Of a stretch of DNA of 24,464 bases, positions 8,055-16,826 are shown in pieces. A program made the translations under genes and the position numbers. The stretch is from an uncultured Flavobacteriaceae bacterium (GTDB taxonomy: Bacteria > Bacteroidota > Bacteroidia > Flavobacteriales > Flavobacteriaceae). The stretch is taken from the NCBI GenBank assembly GCA_913031655.1, contig CAJWFY010000006.1, positions 1 through 24,464 on the forward strand, written 5' to 3'. The notes under the pieces were generated by a model, which did not search any database, had not been told where the DNA came from, and saw nothing but the letters and a program-made list of their open reading frames with translations. Every line of letters starts with the position of its first letter. Position 1 is the stretch's first letter.

Positions 8055-8984
8055 TTATTTTGTTGTAATAATTTTTATTCCTTTTTCATTAATATTTGAA
8101 GTATGAATATCAAAGGGGATTCCTGTTTTTTTGTATTTATTTTTCAACAAGTCTCCAATTTTCTTAGCATTTATTAATCCTTTTGATAAGGCAAATACAG
8201 AAGGTCCTGAACCCGAAATTCCAAAACCTAATGCATTATTTGATAAACTAATTTCTTTTAATGTTTCAAATTCAGGAATTAATATTGATCTTAATGGTTC
8301 AATAACTACATCTTTAATTGACCTACTTATTAAATCATAATCTTCAGTGTAAAGGCCACTAATAAATGCACCTAAATTTGCAGATTGCGTTATCATTTTT
8401 TCTAAGGACACATTTTTTGGTATTAACTCTCTAGATTCCGAAGTTTTTAATTCAATTTGAGGATGAAGAATTGTGAAAGCTAGCTCTATAGGATTATTCA
8501 GTTTGAAAACATCAAAACTTAAACCATCTCTTACAAATGTAAAGCCTCCTAATAATACAGCCGTAACATTATCAGCGTGCGCAGATCCGCTAGCAATCTT
8601 TTCACCCTCCATAGCAAATTTTATTAACTCTTTATTTGAGTATGGTTTTCCAATGAGTTCGTTAATCGCGAATACACTTCCTGCTGAACTTGCAGCACTA
8701 CTTCCAATACCACTTCCTGGTTTTATACCTTTATGAATCTCAATTTCAAAACCACAATCAACATTGGTTTCTCTAAGTAATGCTAAAGCAGATACTCCTG
8801 CAACATTTCTATTCACATCTAAAGTTAGTTTTTGACCAGTAACTTTTAAGATTTTAATTCCCTTTTCTTTTGTTTTTCTAACTATTATTTCATCACCAAT
8901 ATCATTCAAGCATAATCCTAGAATATCAAATCCACAAGATAAATTAGCGATACTCGCTGGTGAAAAAATTTTAATTTCCTTCAT
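8055..8984 (-). CDS. thrB: Homoserine kinase
   Basis: ThrB phosphorylates homoserine with ATP, making O-phosphohomoserine for threonine synthase. The 309-residue protein is a GHMP-superfamily kinase. The N-terminal FSPASIANLSCGFDILG (residues 7-23) is the family start, the ATP-binding loop PGSGIGSSAASSAG lies at 89-102, and the third GHMP motif is visible late as GFGISGSGPSVFAL. Its ATG overlaps the upstream homoserine dehydrogenase stop by four bases (ATGA), and its stop abuts the thrC ATG, so all three steps from aspartate semialdehyde to threonine are likely translated together. Confidence 0.97.
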   Translation of the reverse strand: MKEIKIFSPASIANLSCGFDILGLCLNDIGDEIIVRKTKEKGIKILKVTGQKLTLDVNRNVAGVSALALLRETNVDCGFEIEIHKGIKPGSGIGSSAASSAGSVFAINELIGKPYSNKELIKFAMEGEKIASGSAHADNVTAVLLGGFTFVRDGLSFDVFKLNNPIELAFTILHPQIELKTSESRELIPKNVSLEKMITQSANLGAFISGLYTEDYDLISRSIKDVVIEPLRSILIPEFETLKEISLSNNALGFGISGSGPSVFALSKGLINAKKIGDLLKNKYKKTGIPFDIHTSNINEKGIKIITTK

Positions 8985-10099
8985 TGTTTACTTATTTCAA
9001 TTATATCTGTAAAAATCCCTGCTGCGGTTACTTCTGCTCCTGCTCCTGCACCTTTAACTATAATTGGTTGACTAGAGTATCTTTTAGTATAAAACATAAC
9101 TATATTATCATTTCCTTCAAGATTATAAAAGTCATGCCCCTTAGGTATATTTCTCAACCCTGTTTTAGCTTTCTCGTTGATAAACTCAGCTACATATTTT
9201 ATTTTACTTTTTTCTTTATTAGCTCTTTTTAATATCTCATTAAAATGTGCTGAATGATTTTTAAGTGATTCAATAAAATTATCATTTGTTTTTAAATTTT
9301 TAAATTTTTCAGGTAAAAAAGTTTTGTTTTCAATTTCAGATAATTCAATTTTTTTTCCACTTTCTCTAGCTAGTATTAGTATTTTTCTAGCAACATCAAT
9401 TCCACTAAGATCAATTTCTGGATCAGGCTCTGTATAACCCTTGTTCATGGCGTTTTGAACAATTTCATGAAATGTATCTTCGTTTTTAAAATTATTAAAT
9501 ATGTAGTTTAAACTTCCTGATAATACAGCATGAATTGATATAATTTTGTCTCCAGAGTTTATTAAATTGTTTAAAGTGCTAATAATTGGAAGCCCAGCTC
9601 CAACATTAGTTTCGTAAAGAAAAGAAGTCCCATATTTTCGAGATAAATTTTTTAAATTTTGATAATTTGAATAATATCCTGAACAAGCAATTTTATTACA
9701 AGTTACTACGTTTATATTGCTTTTAAGATAGTGTTCGTAATAGCTAGCAATTAATTGACTTGAAGTATTGTCAATAAATACGCTATTTTTTAAATTTAAA
9801 TCCTTTGATGTAGATAAAAAATTTTTAGGATCTGCAATTTCTCCTATTTTTAATTTATTAGACCAATTTCTTAAATCTATTCCTGCTACATCAAATATCA
9901 TCTTTTTAGAATTGGATATTCCTACTATTTTTATATGTATTTTAAGTTTGTTTTCAAGTTGGGCTTTTTGATTATGAATCTGTTCTAAAAGTTTTGAACC
10001 AACATTCCCAACCCCTGTCACAAATAAATTTAATTCTTTTAAAGACTTATTTAAATACTTCTTTTGTTTTGATGGTTCTTTAAGTTTTTTAATTGGCAT
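8981..10099 (-). CDS. hom: Homoserine dehydrogenase, stand-alone ThrA C-terminal type
   Basis: The enzyme reduces aspartate 4-semialdehyde to homoserine with NAD(P)H. In the 372-residue protein the Rossmann loop is GVGNVG (residues 29-34); TCNKIA (133-138) holds the catalytic-site lysine 136; the substrate region GYTEPDPEIDLSGIDVARK lies at 221-239, and KGAGAGAEVTAAG is near the end. The start LNLFVTGVGNVGSKLLEQI and the lack of a C-terminal ACT domain resemble the second half of bifunctional aspartokinase/homoserine dehydrogenase (ThrA), yet no aspartokinase domain precedes it. In-frame stops lie a few codons upstream of the ATG, and the 184 bases up to clpC hold no kinase remnant that I can see. 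An aspartokinase must therefore be encoded elsewhere. It leads the thr operon; I see no clear promoter or threonine-rich leader peptide. Confidence 0.93.
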   Translation of the reverse strand: MPIKKLKEPSKQKKYLNKSLKELNLFVTGVGNVGSKLLEQIHNQKAQLENKLKIHIKIVGISNSKKMIFDVAGIDLRNWSNKLKIGEIADPKNFLSTSKDLNLKNSVFIDNTSSQLIASYYEHYLKSNINVVTCNKIACSGYYSNYQNLKNLSRKYGTSFLYETNVGAGLPIISTLNNLINSGDKIISIHAVLSGSLNYIFNNFKNEDTFHEIVQNAMNKGYTEPDPEIDLSGIDVARKILILARESGKKIELSEIENKTFLPEKFKNLKTNDNFIESLKNHSAHFNEILKRANKEKSKIKYVAEFINEKAKTGLRNIPKGHDFYNLEGNDNIVMFYTKRYSSQPIIVKGAGAGAEVTAAGIFTDIIEISKQ

Positions 10100-10283
10100 T
10101 TGAAATTATTAGTTCATCTACTAACCTAAAGAAAAAATATATTTTTTATTGAATAAAAAAGAGTAATCTAGTAGTATTGAGAATTAGTTAACTTTTAATC
10201 TTTAAAATGAGATTTCTTTAACGAATACACTAAATATCAGAATTTATTTTAATGTTTTATGAAATCTTATTTTAATTAAAAAT

Positions 10284-12818
10284 TTAGTTTGATGAAATTA
10301 AATTTAGTTTTTTAGACTTACCGTTCCAATCAATTTTTATTTTGTTTCCTTTTTTTAGTTTAGATTGAACTATTTCTTCAGCAATCAAATCTTCTACATA
10401 ATTTTGAATTGCTCTTTTTAGTGGTCTAGCTCCATATTTTTTATCATAACCTTTTTCACAAAGAAAATTAATAGCTTTTGTTGATATCTTAATTTCATAA
10501 CCTAAATCTTTTACTCTTAATTTAAGTTTTTCTAATTCAATAGAAATAATCTTTCTAAGGTCTTCTTTTTCTAAACTATTAAAGATTACAATTTCATCAA
10601 TTCTATTTAAAAATTCAGGAGAAAAAGCTTTTTTTAACGATTTTTCAATTGTTCCTCTTATGTTTTTAGATTCTTGGGCTTTTACTGCTTCAGTTCCAAA
10701 TCCTACTCCATTTCCAAAATCTTTTACTTGTCTCGCTCCTAAGTTAGAAGTCATTATTATGACGGTATTTTTAAAATCAATTTTTCTTCCTAAGCTATCT
10801 GTTATTACTCCTTCATCTAATATTTGAAGCAACATATTAAATATATCTGGATGAGCTTTCTCTATTTCATCTAATAATATAACGCTGTATGGTTTTCTTC
10901 TCACTTTTTCAGTTAGCTGCCCACCCTCTTCATAACCAACGTATCCAGGAGGAGCACCTATTAATCTTGAAACAGCAAATTTTTCCATATACTCACTCAT
11001 GTCGACTCTAATTAAAGAATCTGCTCCGTTAAATAGCTCGTTGGATAGAATTTTTGCTAATTGTGTTTTTCCGACTCCAGTTTGTCCTAAAAAAATAAAT
11101 GATCCGATTGGTTTATTTGGATCTTTAATTCCAGCTCTGTTTCTTTGTATCGCTTTAACTACCTTACTTACAGCTTCTTCTTGACCTATTACCTTACCAG
11201 AAATATTTTTATCAAGTTTAGATAATTGATTTAATTCTGCTTTTGCAATTTTATTGATAGGAATTCCTGTAATCATTGAAACGACTTCTGAAATATCATT
11301 TTCAGTCACTGTTTCTCTGTGTAATTTTAAATCTTCTTGCCACTTATCTTGAGCAGCAATTAATTCTTTTTCAATTCTTTTTTCATCATCTCTTAATTTA
11401 GCTGCTTCCTCATATTTTTGTTTTTTGACAACTTCATTCTTTTTTCCTTTAACCTGTTCTAAACTAAACTCTAAGTCAACAACAACTTTAGGCACATCCA
11501 TATTGGTAATATGAACTCTGGACCCGGCTTCATCCATTGCATCAATTGCTTTGTCTGGCAAAAACCTATCTGAAACGTATCTGTCAGTTAATTTTACACA
11601 TGCAACAATTGCCTCGTCAGTAAAGTTCACGTTATGGTGAGACTCATATTTATCTTTAATATTTTGTAAAATCTCTATAGTTTCATCGACCGACGTTGGT
11701 TCGATAATTATTTTTTGAAATCTCCTCTCTAGTGCTCCATCTTTTTCAATGTATTGTCTATACTCGTCTAAAGTAGTTGCTCCAATGCATTGAATCTCTC
11801 CTCTTGCTAAGGCTGGTTTAAACATGTTAGATGCATCTAAACTTCCAGTAGCTCCTCCAGCTCCAACAATAGTATGTATTTCATCAATAAAAAGAATAAC
11901 ATTATCATTCTTTTCAATTTCGTTCATTACTGCTTTCATTCTTTCTTCAAACTGTCCTCTGTATTTGGTTCCTGCAACTATACTAGCTAGGTCTAATGTT
12001 ACTACTCTTTTATTGTACAAAATTCTAGAAACTTTTTTTTCGATAATTCTTAAAGCTAAACCCTCAGCTATAGCAGACTTACCAACTCCTGGCTCACCAA
12101 TCAATAAGGGGTTGTTTTTTTTTCTTCTACTAAGAATTTGAGACACTCTTTCTATTTCTTTTTCCCTTCCAATAACTGGATCTAACTTGCCTAATTTAGC
12201 TAAAGAAGTTAGATCTCTACCAAAATTATCAAGAACAGGGGTTTTTGATTTTACTTTAGACTTAGTATCGGATTTTATTGTAAAAGGATTTTCTTCGATT
12301 GGTTCATCATCCTCTTTTGAATCATCAGGGAAAGTTTCTGATGATGGTAAGTCAGAAAATGTATCATCTGATTCAGTTAACATATACTTAAATTCTTCCT
12401 TCACTGTTTCATAATCAAGCTGAAGCTTGATTAAAAGTTTAGTTGTTGGATCATTTTCATTTCTTAAAATACATAAAAGTAAATGAGCTGTATTGATTGA
12501 TTTTCCTTGAAATAATTTTGCTTCTAAAAAGGTAGTTTTAAGTGCTCTTTCAGCTTGCCTTGTGAGATGTAGATTTTTTTTGTGATTTTGATTAAAATCA
12601 TTAATTGGATTTGGAGGACTTAAAATTTCAACTTTTTTTCTTAAATAATCTAAATCTATTTCTAAAGAATTTAATATTGTTATTGCTTTTCCTCCACCAT
12701 CTCTTAACATACCTAACAACAAATGTTCAGTTCCAATAAAGTCATGACCTAATCTTAAGGCCTCTTCTTTACTATAGGTTATAACATCTTTTACTCTAGA
12801 AGAAAAATTATCATCCAT
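10284..12818 (-). CDS. clpC: ClpC, AAA+ unfoldase of the Clp protease
   Basis: ClpC unfolds proteins and feeds them to the ClpP peptidase during stress and quality control in the cytoplasm. The 844-residue protein has the full layout: two Clp N-terminal repeats (about residues 1-147), an acidic low-complexity linker (about 150-198), the first AAA+ domain with Walker A GEPGVGKS (241-248) and Walker B VILFIDE (307-313), a UVR motif around 454-489 (QKYEEAAKLRDDE) in the middle region typical of ClpC, and the second AAA+ domain with GQTGVGKT (578-585) and VILLDEIE (646-653). The ClpP-docking loop is present as VGF (705-707). No ctsR, mcsA or mcsB neighbours are seen, unlike Firmicutes. It is transcribed away from gyrA; the thr operon follows on the same strand after 184 bases. 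Confidence 0.96.
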   Translation of the reverse strand: MDDNFSSRVKDVITYSKEEALRLGHDFIGTEHLLLGMLRDGGGKAITILNSLEIDLDYLRKKVEILSPPNPINDFNQNHKKNLHLTRQAERALKTTFLEAKLFQGKSINTAHLLLCILRNENDPTTKLLIKLQLDYETVKEEFKYMLTESDDTFSDLPSSETFPDDSKEDDEPIEENPFTIKSDTKSKVKSKTPVLDNFGRDLTSLAKLGKLDPVIGREKEIERVSQILSRRKKNNPLLIGEPGVGKSAIAEGLALRIIEKKVSRILYNKRVVTLDLASIVAGTKYRGQFEERMKAVMNEIEKNDNVILFIDEIHTIVGAGGATGSLDASNMFKPALARGEIQCIGATTLDEYRQYIEKDGALERRFQKIIIEPTSVDETIEILQNIKDKYESHHNVNFTDEAIVACVKLTDRYVSDRFLPDKAIDAMDEAGSRVHITNMDVPKVVVDLEFSLEQVKGKKNEVVKKQKYEEAAKLRDDEKRIEKELIAAQDKWQEDLKLHRETVTENDISEVVSMITGIPINKIAKAELNQLSKLDKNISGKVIGQEEAVSKVVKAIQRNRAGIKDPNKPIGSFIFLGQTGVGKTQLAKILSNELFNGADSLIRVDMSEYMEKFAVSRLIGAPPGYVGYEEGGQLTEKVRRKPYSVILLDEIEKAHPDIFNMLLQILDEGVITDSLGRKIDFKNTVIIMTSNLGARQVKDFGNGVGFGTEAVKAQESKNIRGTIEKSLKKAFSPEFLNRIDEIVIFNSLEKEDLRKIISIELEKLKLRVKDLGYEIKISTKAINFLCEKGYDKKYGARPLKRAIQNYVEDLIAEEIVQSKLKKGNKIKIDWNGKSKKLNLISSN

Positions 12819-12854
12819 TATTTTATTCTTTATTACAATTCTTATAAGTAAATA

Positions 12855-12894
12855 GACAAAAAAAAACTTTTATTTGCAAGTTTTTTTGTGTGTC
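12855..12894. repeat. Inverted repeat in the clpC-gyrA divergent gap
   Basis: A-run plus CTT (12860-12869) is mirrored by AAG plus a T-run (12878-12887) across an eight-base loop, and the outer GAC (12855-12857) is matched by GTC (12892-12894) with a small internal mismatch. It lies about 40 bases from the clpC start and 125 from the gyrA start. It could be an operator, a leader hairpin or simply AT-rich symmetry; it does not resemble a CtsR box. Confidence 0.45.
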
Positions 12895-13018
12895 AATTTC
12901 ATAAATGTTTATAATAATTATGTTAATAAAATTATGTAAAATTATTTTAATTTTTAATGTATATAACTGAGGCAATTCTTATATTCGTTTGGTTATAATT
13001 AACGTTAAAAAATAATTT

Positions 13019-15547
13019 ATGAGTGATGGAGAAAAGCTTATACCGATAAATATAGAAGAAGCAATGAAATCTGCATACATTGATTATTCAATGTCTGTTA
13101 TCGTTTCAAGAGCATTGCCAGATGTAAGAGACGGTTTAAAGCCAGTTCACAGAAGAGTTCTGTATGGAATGCATCAACTAGGTTTAAGATCTTCTAGTAA
13201 GTTTAAGAAATCTGCTTTTATCGTTGGTGAAGTATTAGGAAAGTATCATCCACATGGAGATTCTTCTGTTTATGATACAATGGTAAGAATGGCTCAAGAA
13301 TGGAGTTTGAGGTACTTAATGGTAGATGGGCAAGGTAATTATGGTTCTGTCGACGGTGACAGTCCAGCTGCAATGCGTTATACTGAAGCAAGGATGCAAA
13401 AAATTTCTGAAGAAATGGTTGCAGATTTAGACAAAGAAACAGTAGACCATCAATTGAATTATGATGATTCAATTATGGAACCTACAGTTTTGCCAACTAA
13501 GATTCCTAACCTTTTGATAAACGGAGCCAGTGGAATAGCTGTAGGTATGGCTACTAACATGCCTCCTCATAATTTAACAGAAGTTATAAATGGTACTGTA
13601 GCTTACATTAAAGATAATGATATAACAATTGACGAGTTGATGCAATATGTTAAAGCTCCAGATTTTCCAACAGGTGGAACTATTTATGGATATGATGGTG
13701 TTAAAGAAGCTTTTCACACAGGAAGAGGAAGAATTGTAATGAGAGCAAAAGCTGTTATTGAAGAAGTTAATGGTAGAGAATGTATTATTGTTACAGAAAT
13801 ACCATATCAGGTTAATAAAGCTGAAATGATCAGGAAAACAGCTGAGATGGTTAATGATAAAAAAATTGAAGGAATTTCCACAATAAGGGACGAATCTGAT
13901 AGAAAAGGGATGAGGGTCGTTTATATTTTAAAAAGAGATGCTATTCCTAACATTGTCTTAAATACCCTTTATAAACATACTGCTTTACAGTCTTCTTTCA
14001 GTGTAAATAATATCGCGCTTGTTAAAGGGAGACCTCAAATGCTTAATCTTAAAGAGATGATAGGTCACTTTGTAGATCACAGGCATGAAGTAGTGGTAAG
14101 GAGAACTAAGTTTGAATTAAGAAAAGCTGAAGAAAGAGCCCATATTTTAGAAGGTTTAATAGTTGCATCTGATAATATAGATAAAGTAATAGCATTGATT
14201 AGATCTTCTTCAAATGCAGATCAAGCTAGAGAAAAATTAATGTCTGAGTTTAAGCTTACTGAAATTCAGTCTAAGGCTATCGTAGAGATGAGACTTAGAC
14301 AATTAACAGGCTTAGAACAAGATAAATTAAGATCAGAATTTGATGCATTAATGGAGACTATTAAAGATTTAAAAGATATACTTGATAGTAAAGAAAGAAG
14401 GATGGATATCATAATGACTGAGCTCCAAGAAGTTTTAGATAAGTTTGGAGATGAAAGAAGATCAATAATTGAATATGCAGGAGGAGATCTTAGTATGGAA
14501 GATATGATTCCTGATGAAAAAGTTGTTTTAACTATATCAAATGCTGGGTATATTAAAAGAACTCCGTTAGTAGAATACAAGACACAACATAGAGGGGGAG
14601 TTGGTCAAAAAGGCTCCACAACTAGAAATGAAGACTTTCTTGAACATTTATTTGTAGGAACTAATCATCAGTATATGCTTTTCTTTACTCAAAAAGGAAA
14701 ATGTTTTTGGATGAGAGTTTTTGAAATACCTGAAGGAAGTAAAACTTCTAAGGGAAGAGCTATGCAAAACTTGATAAATATTGAGCAAGATGATGAAGTT
14801 AAAGCATTTATATGTACTCAGGACTTAAAAGATGAAGAGTATATTAATAATCATTATGTAATAATGACCACTAAAAAAGGTCAGGTTAAAAAAACGTCTT
14901 TAGAACAATATTCCAGACCTAGATCAAATGGTATTAATGCCATTACAATTAAAGATGGTGATGAATTATTAGAAGCTAAATTAACTACAGGAAATTCCCA
15001 AGTATTAATTGCTGTAAAATCTGGTAAGTGTATCAGATTTGAAGAGAGTAAAACTCGCCCTATGGGAAGGAATGCCTCTGGTGTTAGAGGAATAAGATTA
15101 AAAGATGATAAAGATGAAGTTGTTGGTATGATTTCTGTAAATGATATGGAAAGTGATATTTTAGTTGTTTCTGAAAATGGATACGGAAAAAGATCTAGTT
15201 TAGAAGATTATAGAATTACTAATAGAGGAGGGAAAGGAGTTAAGACCATTTCAATAACTGAGAAAACAGGTGAGCTAGTTTCTATCAAAAACGTTTCTGA
15301 TAATGATGATTTAATGATAATTAATAAATCAGGAATCGCTATTAGAATGGAAGTTTCCTCATTAAGAGTTATGGGAAGGGCAACTCAAGGTGTACGATTA
15401 ATTAATTTAAAGGATTCAGATTCAATAGCTGCTGTAGCTAAAGTAGTTCATGAAGAAGATGAAGTTACTGATTTAGAAGAGATTGAGATAGTTCCAGAAG
15501 CTAGTGAAGAAGCTAGTGAAGAAAACAAAGAAGAAAATAATAATTAA
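13019..15547 (+). CDS. gyrA: DNA gyrase subunit A
   Basis: GyrA forms the DNA-cleaving half of gyrase (with GyrB), which introduces negative supercoils. The 842-residue protein has the N-terminal breakage-reunion domain with catalytic Tyr121 in AAMRYTEAR. The quinolone region HPHGDSSVYD (residues 77-86) has Ser82 and Asp86 at the places of E. coli Ser83 and Asp87, so no classic resistance change is seen. Around residue 523 QHRGGVGQKG takes the place of the GyrA box (QRRGGKG in E. coli), the signature that separates gyrase from topoisomerase IV; this variant form is the one doubt, but the C-terminal pinwheel blades follow. The tail is acidic (Glu/Ser/Asn-rich) and ends in asparagines. gyrB is elsewhere. 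The exported TPR gene starts 10 bases after the stop and is probably cotranscribed. Confidence 0.96.
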   Translation: MSDGEKLIPINIEEAMKSAYIDYSMSVIVSRALPDVRDGLKPVHRRVLYGMHQLGLRSSSKFKKSAFIVGEVLGKYHPHGDSSVYDTMVRMAQEWSLRYLMVDGQGNYGSVDGDSPAAMRYTEARMQKISEEMVADLDKETVDHQLNYDDSIMEPTVLPTKIPNLLINGASGIAVGMATNMPPHNLTEVINGTVAYIKDNDITIDELMQYVKAPDFPTGGTIYGYDGVKEAFHTGRGRIVMRAKAVIEEVNGRECIIVTEIPYQVNKAEMIRKTAEMVNDKKIEGISTIRDESDRKGMRVVYILKRDAIPNIVLNTLYKHTALQSSFSVNNIALVKGRPQMLNLKEMIGHFVDHRHEVVVRRTKFELRKAEERAHILEGLIVASDNIDKVIALIRSSSNADQAREKLMSEFKLTEIQSKAIVEMRLRQLTGLEQDKLRSEFDALMETIKDLKDILDSKERRMDIIMTELQEVLDKFGDERRSIIEYAGGDLSMEDMIPDEKVVLTISNAGYIKRTPLVEYKTQHRGGVGQKGSTTRNEDFLEHLFVGTNHQYMLFFTQKGKCFWMRVFEIPEGSKTSKGRAMQNLINIEQDDEVKAFICTQDLKDEEYINNHYVIMTTKKGQVKKTSLEQYSRPRSNGINAITIKDGDELLEAKLTTGNSQVLIAVKSGKCIRFEESKTRPMGRNASGVRGIRLKDDKDEVVGMISVNDMESDILVVSENGYGKRSSLEDYRITNRGGKGVKTISITEKTGELVSIKNVSDNDDLMIINKSGIAIRMEVSSLRVMGRATQGVRLINLKDSDSIAAVAKVVHEEDEVTDLEEIEIVPEASEEASEENKEENNN
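15497..15520 (+). repeat. Perfect 12-base tandem duplication in the gyrA tail
   Basis: GAAGCTAGTGAA occurs twice in direct succession (15497-15508 and 15509-15520), encoding EASE-EASE in the acidic C-terminal tail of GyrA. The exact identity suggests a recent in-frame duplication in a region free to vary in length. Confidence 0.85.
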
Positions 15548-15557
15548 ATTAAATAAG

Positions 15558-16826
15558 ATGAAGAAAATATTATTAGTTGGATTTTTATCTATTACACTTT
15601 TATCATATGGTCAAAGAAAAGAACTAAGACAAACTCAGAAGTTATTAGACCAAAGTTTTTATGGTGAAGCTTTAGATGTTTTAGGTCAAATAGAATCAAT
15701 AATTGACGGATCAGATCAAAAGTATCAGGCACAGTATTATTATTTAAAAGGATGGGCTCTTAAAGGAGAAACTAACTTTAATGATGCTGTAGTATCTTTA
15801 AAAAAAGCAATTGAAATTGATAATAATATAAGATTAGATAAGTTCGTTGATCTATCAAATGATCTAATTCAACAGGTAGAAACGGAATTAGTTAATGCAG
15901 CTGTTGCGGATAATAAAAATGAAGATTACAGTAGTGCTTCAACAAAATTATATGATGCGTATTTAATTAATCCAAGCAAAGAAAGTAATATAAATTATCT
16001 TTATTATGCTGCTTCTAGTGCTGTAAATGGCAAGGATTATGACTCTTCATTAGAATATTATATGGCTTTAAAAAACATGGGTTATACTGGAATTTCATCT
16101 GAATTCTTTGTAACTCCTATTGAATCTGGAGTCGAAGAAAAAGTGACTGAAACTGAATATAATCTTTTTAAATCTTCAAAAGAGTATACAAATCCTAGGA
16201 TAGGAAAAACCGAATCTAGGTTACCTGAAATCGTGAAAAATATTGCACTAATTTATGTTCAGAAAGGTGAAGTTGATTTAGCTGTTTTAGCTATAAAAGA
16301 TGCACGAGAAGCTAACCCTGATGATGTTAATTTACTTCTTTCAGAAGCAGATTTGTATATTAAACTAGGAGATAAAGTAAAATTTAAAGAGCTAATGCAA
16401 CTTGCTATTACTAAAGATCCTAATAATGCCATACTATACTACAACCTTGGAGTTATTTATGTTGAGCAAGGTGAATTTGAAGATGGAATGGTTTATTATA
16501 AAAAAGCTTTAGAATTAGATGATTCCTACGCTCCTACATATCTTAATATAGTTGGATTAATTCTTGAAGGAGAAAGTGCAATTGTTGAATCAATGAATAA
16601 GTTGGTTACATCTAATAAAAGAAGTGACCAAATGAAATATGATGCTCTTGAAACAAGTAGAGAGGATTTATACAAAGATTGCTTACCTTATTTAGAGAAA
16701 TTAATAGAAATTGATCCTGAAAATATTGAAGCACTTAGAACAGCTAAAAATATTTATTATACAGTTGGTGATAATGAAAAGTTTAAATTAATGAACGTTA
16801 AACTCGAAGAGTTAGAAAATCAATAA
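15558..16826 (+). CDS. Exported tetratricopeptide-repeat protein
   Basis: This 422-residue protein begins with a signal peptide (residues 1-18, MKKILLVGFL to LLSYG), so it is exported to the periplasm or envelope. Helical TPR units can be made out near residues 56-89, 114-140, 145-175, 224-257, 258-290 and 291-324, with a last one near 375-405; the best is NAILYYNLGVIYVEQGEFED, with the usual small and aromatic residues. TPR proteins act as protein-protein scaffolds, and the partner here is unknown. The ATG at 15558 is chosen because it gives a clean signal peptide; an upstream in-frame TTG at 15504 lies inside gyrA. It follows gyrA by 10 bases, an arrangement I recall from other flavobacteria. 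The end overlaps the convergent NlpC/P60 gene by seven bases. Confidence 0.9.
   Translation: MKKILLVGFLSITLLSYGQRKELRQTQKLLDQSFYGEALDVLGQIESIIDGSDQKYQAQYYYLKGWALKGETNFNDAVVSLKKAIEIDNNIRLDKFVDLSNDLIQQVETELVNAAVADNKNEDYSSASTKLYDAYLINPSKESNINYLYYAASSAVNGKDYDSSLEYYMALKNMGYTGISSEFFVTPIESGVEEKVTETEYNLFKSSKEYTNPRIGKTESRLPEIVKNIALIYVQKGEVDLAVLAIKDAREANPDDVNLLLSEADLYIKLGDKVKFKELMQLAITKDPNNAILYYNLGVIYVEQGEFEDGMVYYKKALELDDSYAPTYLNIVGLILEGESAIVESMNKLVTSNKRSDQMKYDALETSREDLYKDCLPYLEKLIEIDPENIEALRTAKNIYYTVGDNEKFKLMNVKLEELENQ

Noticed and set aside
10100..10283. Threonine attenuator or aspartokinase remnant upstream of homoserine dehydrogenase
   Set aside because: There is no Thr/Ile-rich leader peptide, no GC-containing hairpin with a T-run, and no open frame matching aspartokinase; only AT-rich symmetry such as TTTTAATTAAAA at 10270-10281.
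11824..12141. Plus-strand open frame within clpC, and similar frames at 2625-2873, 8131-8736, 13218-13472 and 14266-14580
   Set aside because: They lie opposite strongly conserved genes, have no recognisable motifs and show the residue mix expected of antisense frames.
13247..13276. Quinolone-resistance change in GyrA
   Set aside because: Ser82 and Asp86 match the sensitive E. coli residues; the neighbouring Ser83 in place of Ala is common and not a known strong resistance change.
15504..15557. Longer start of the TPR protein inside gyrA
   Set aside because: The extra 18 lysine-rich residues would bury a clean signal peptide that begins at ATG 15558.
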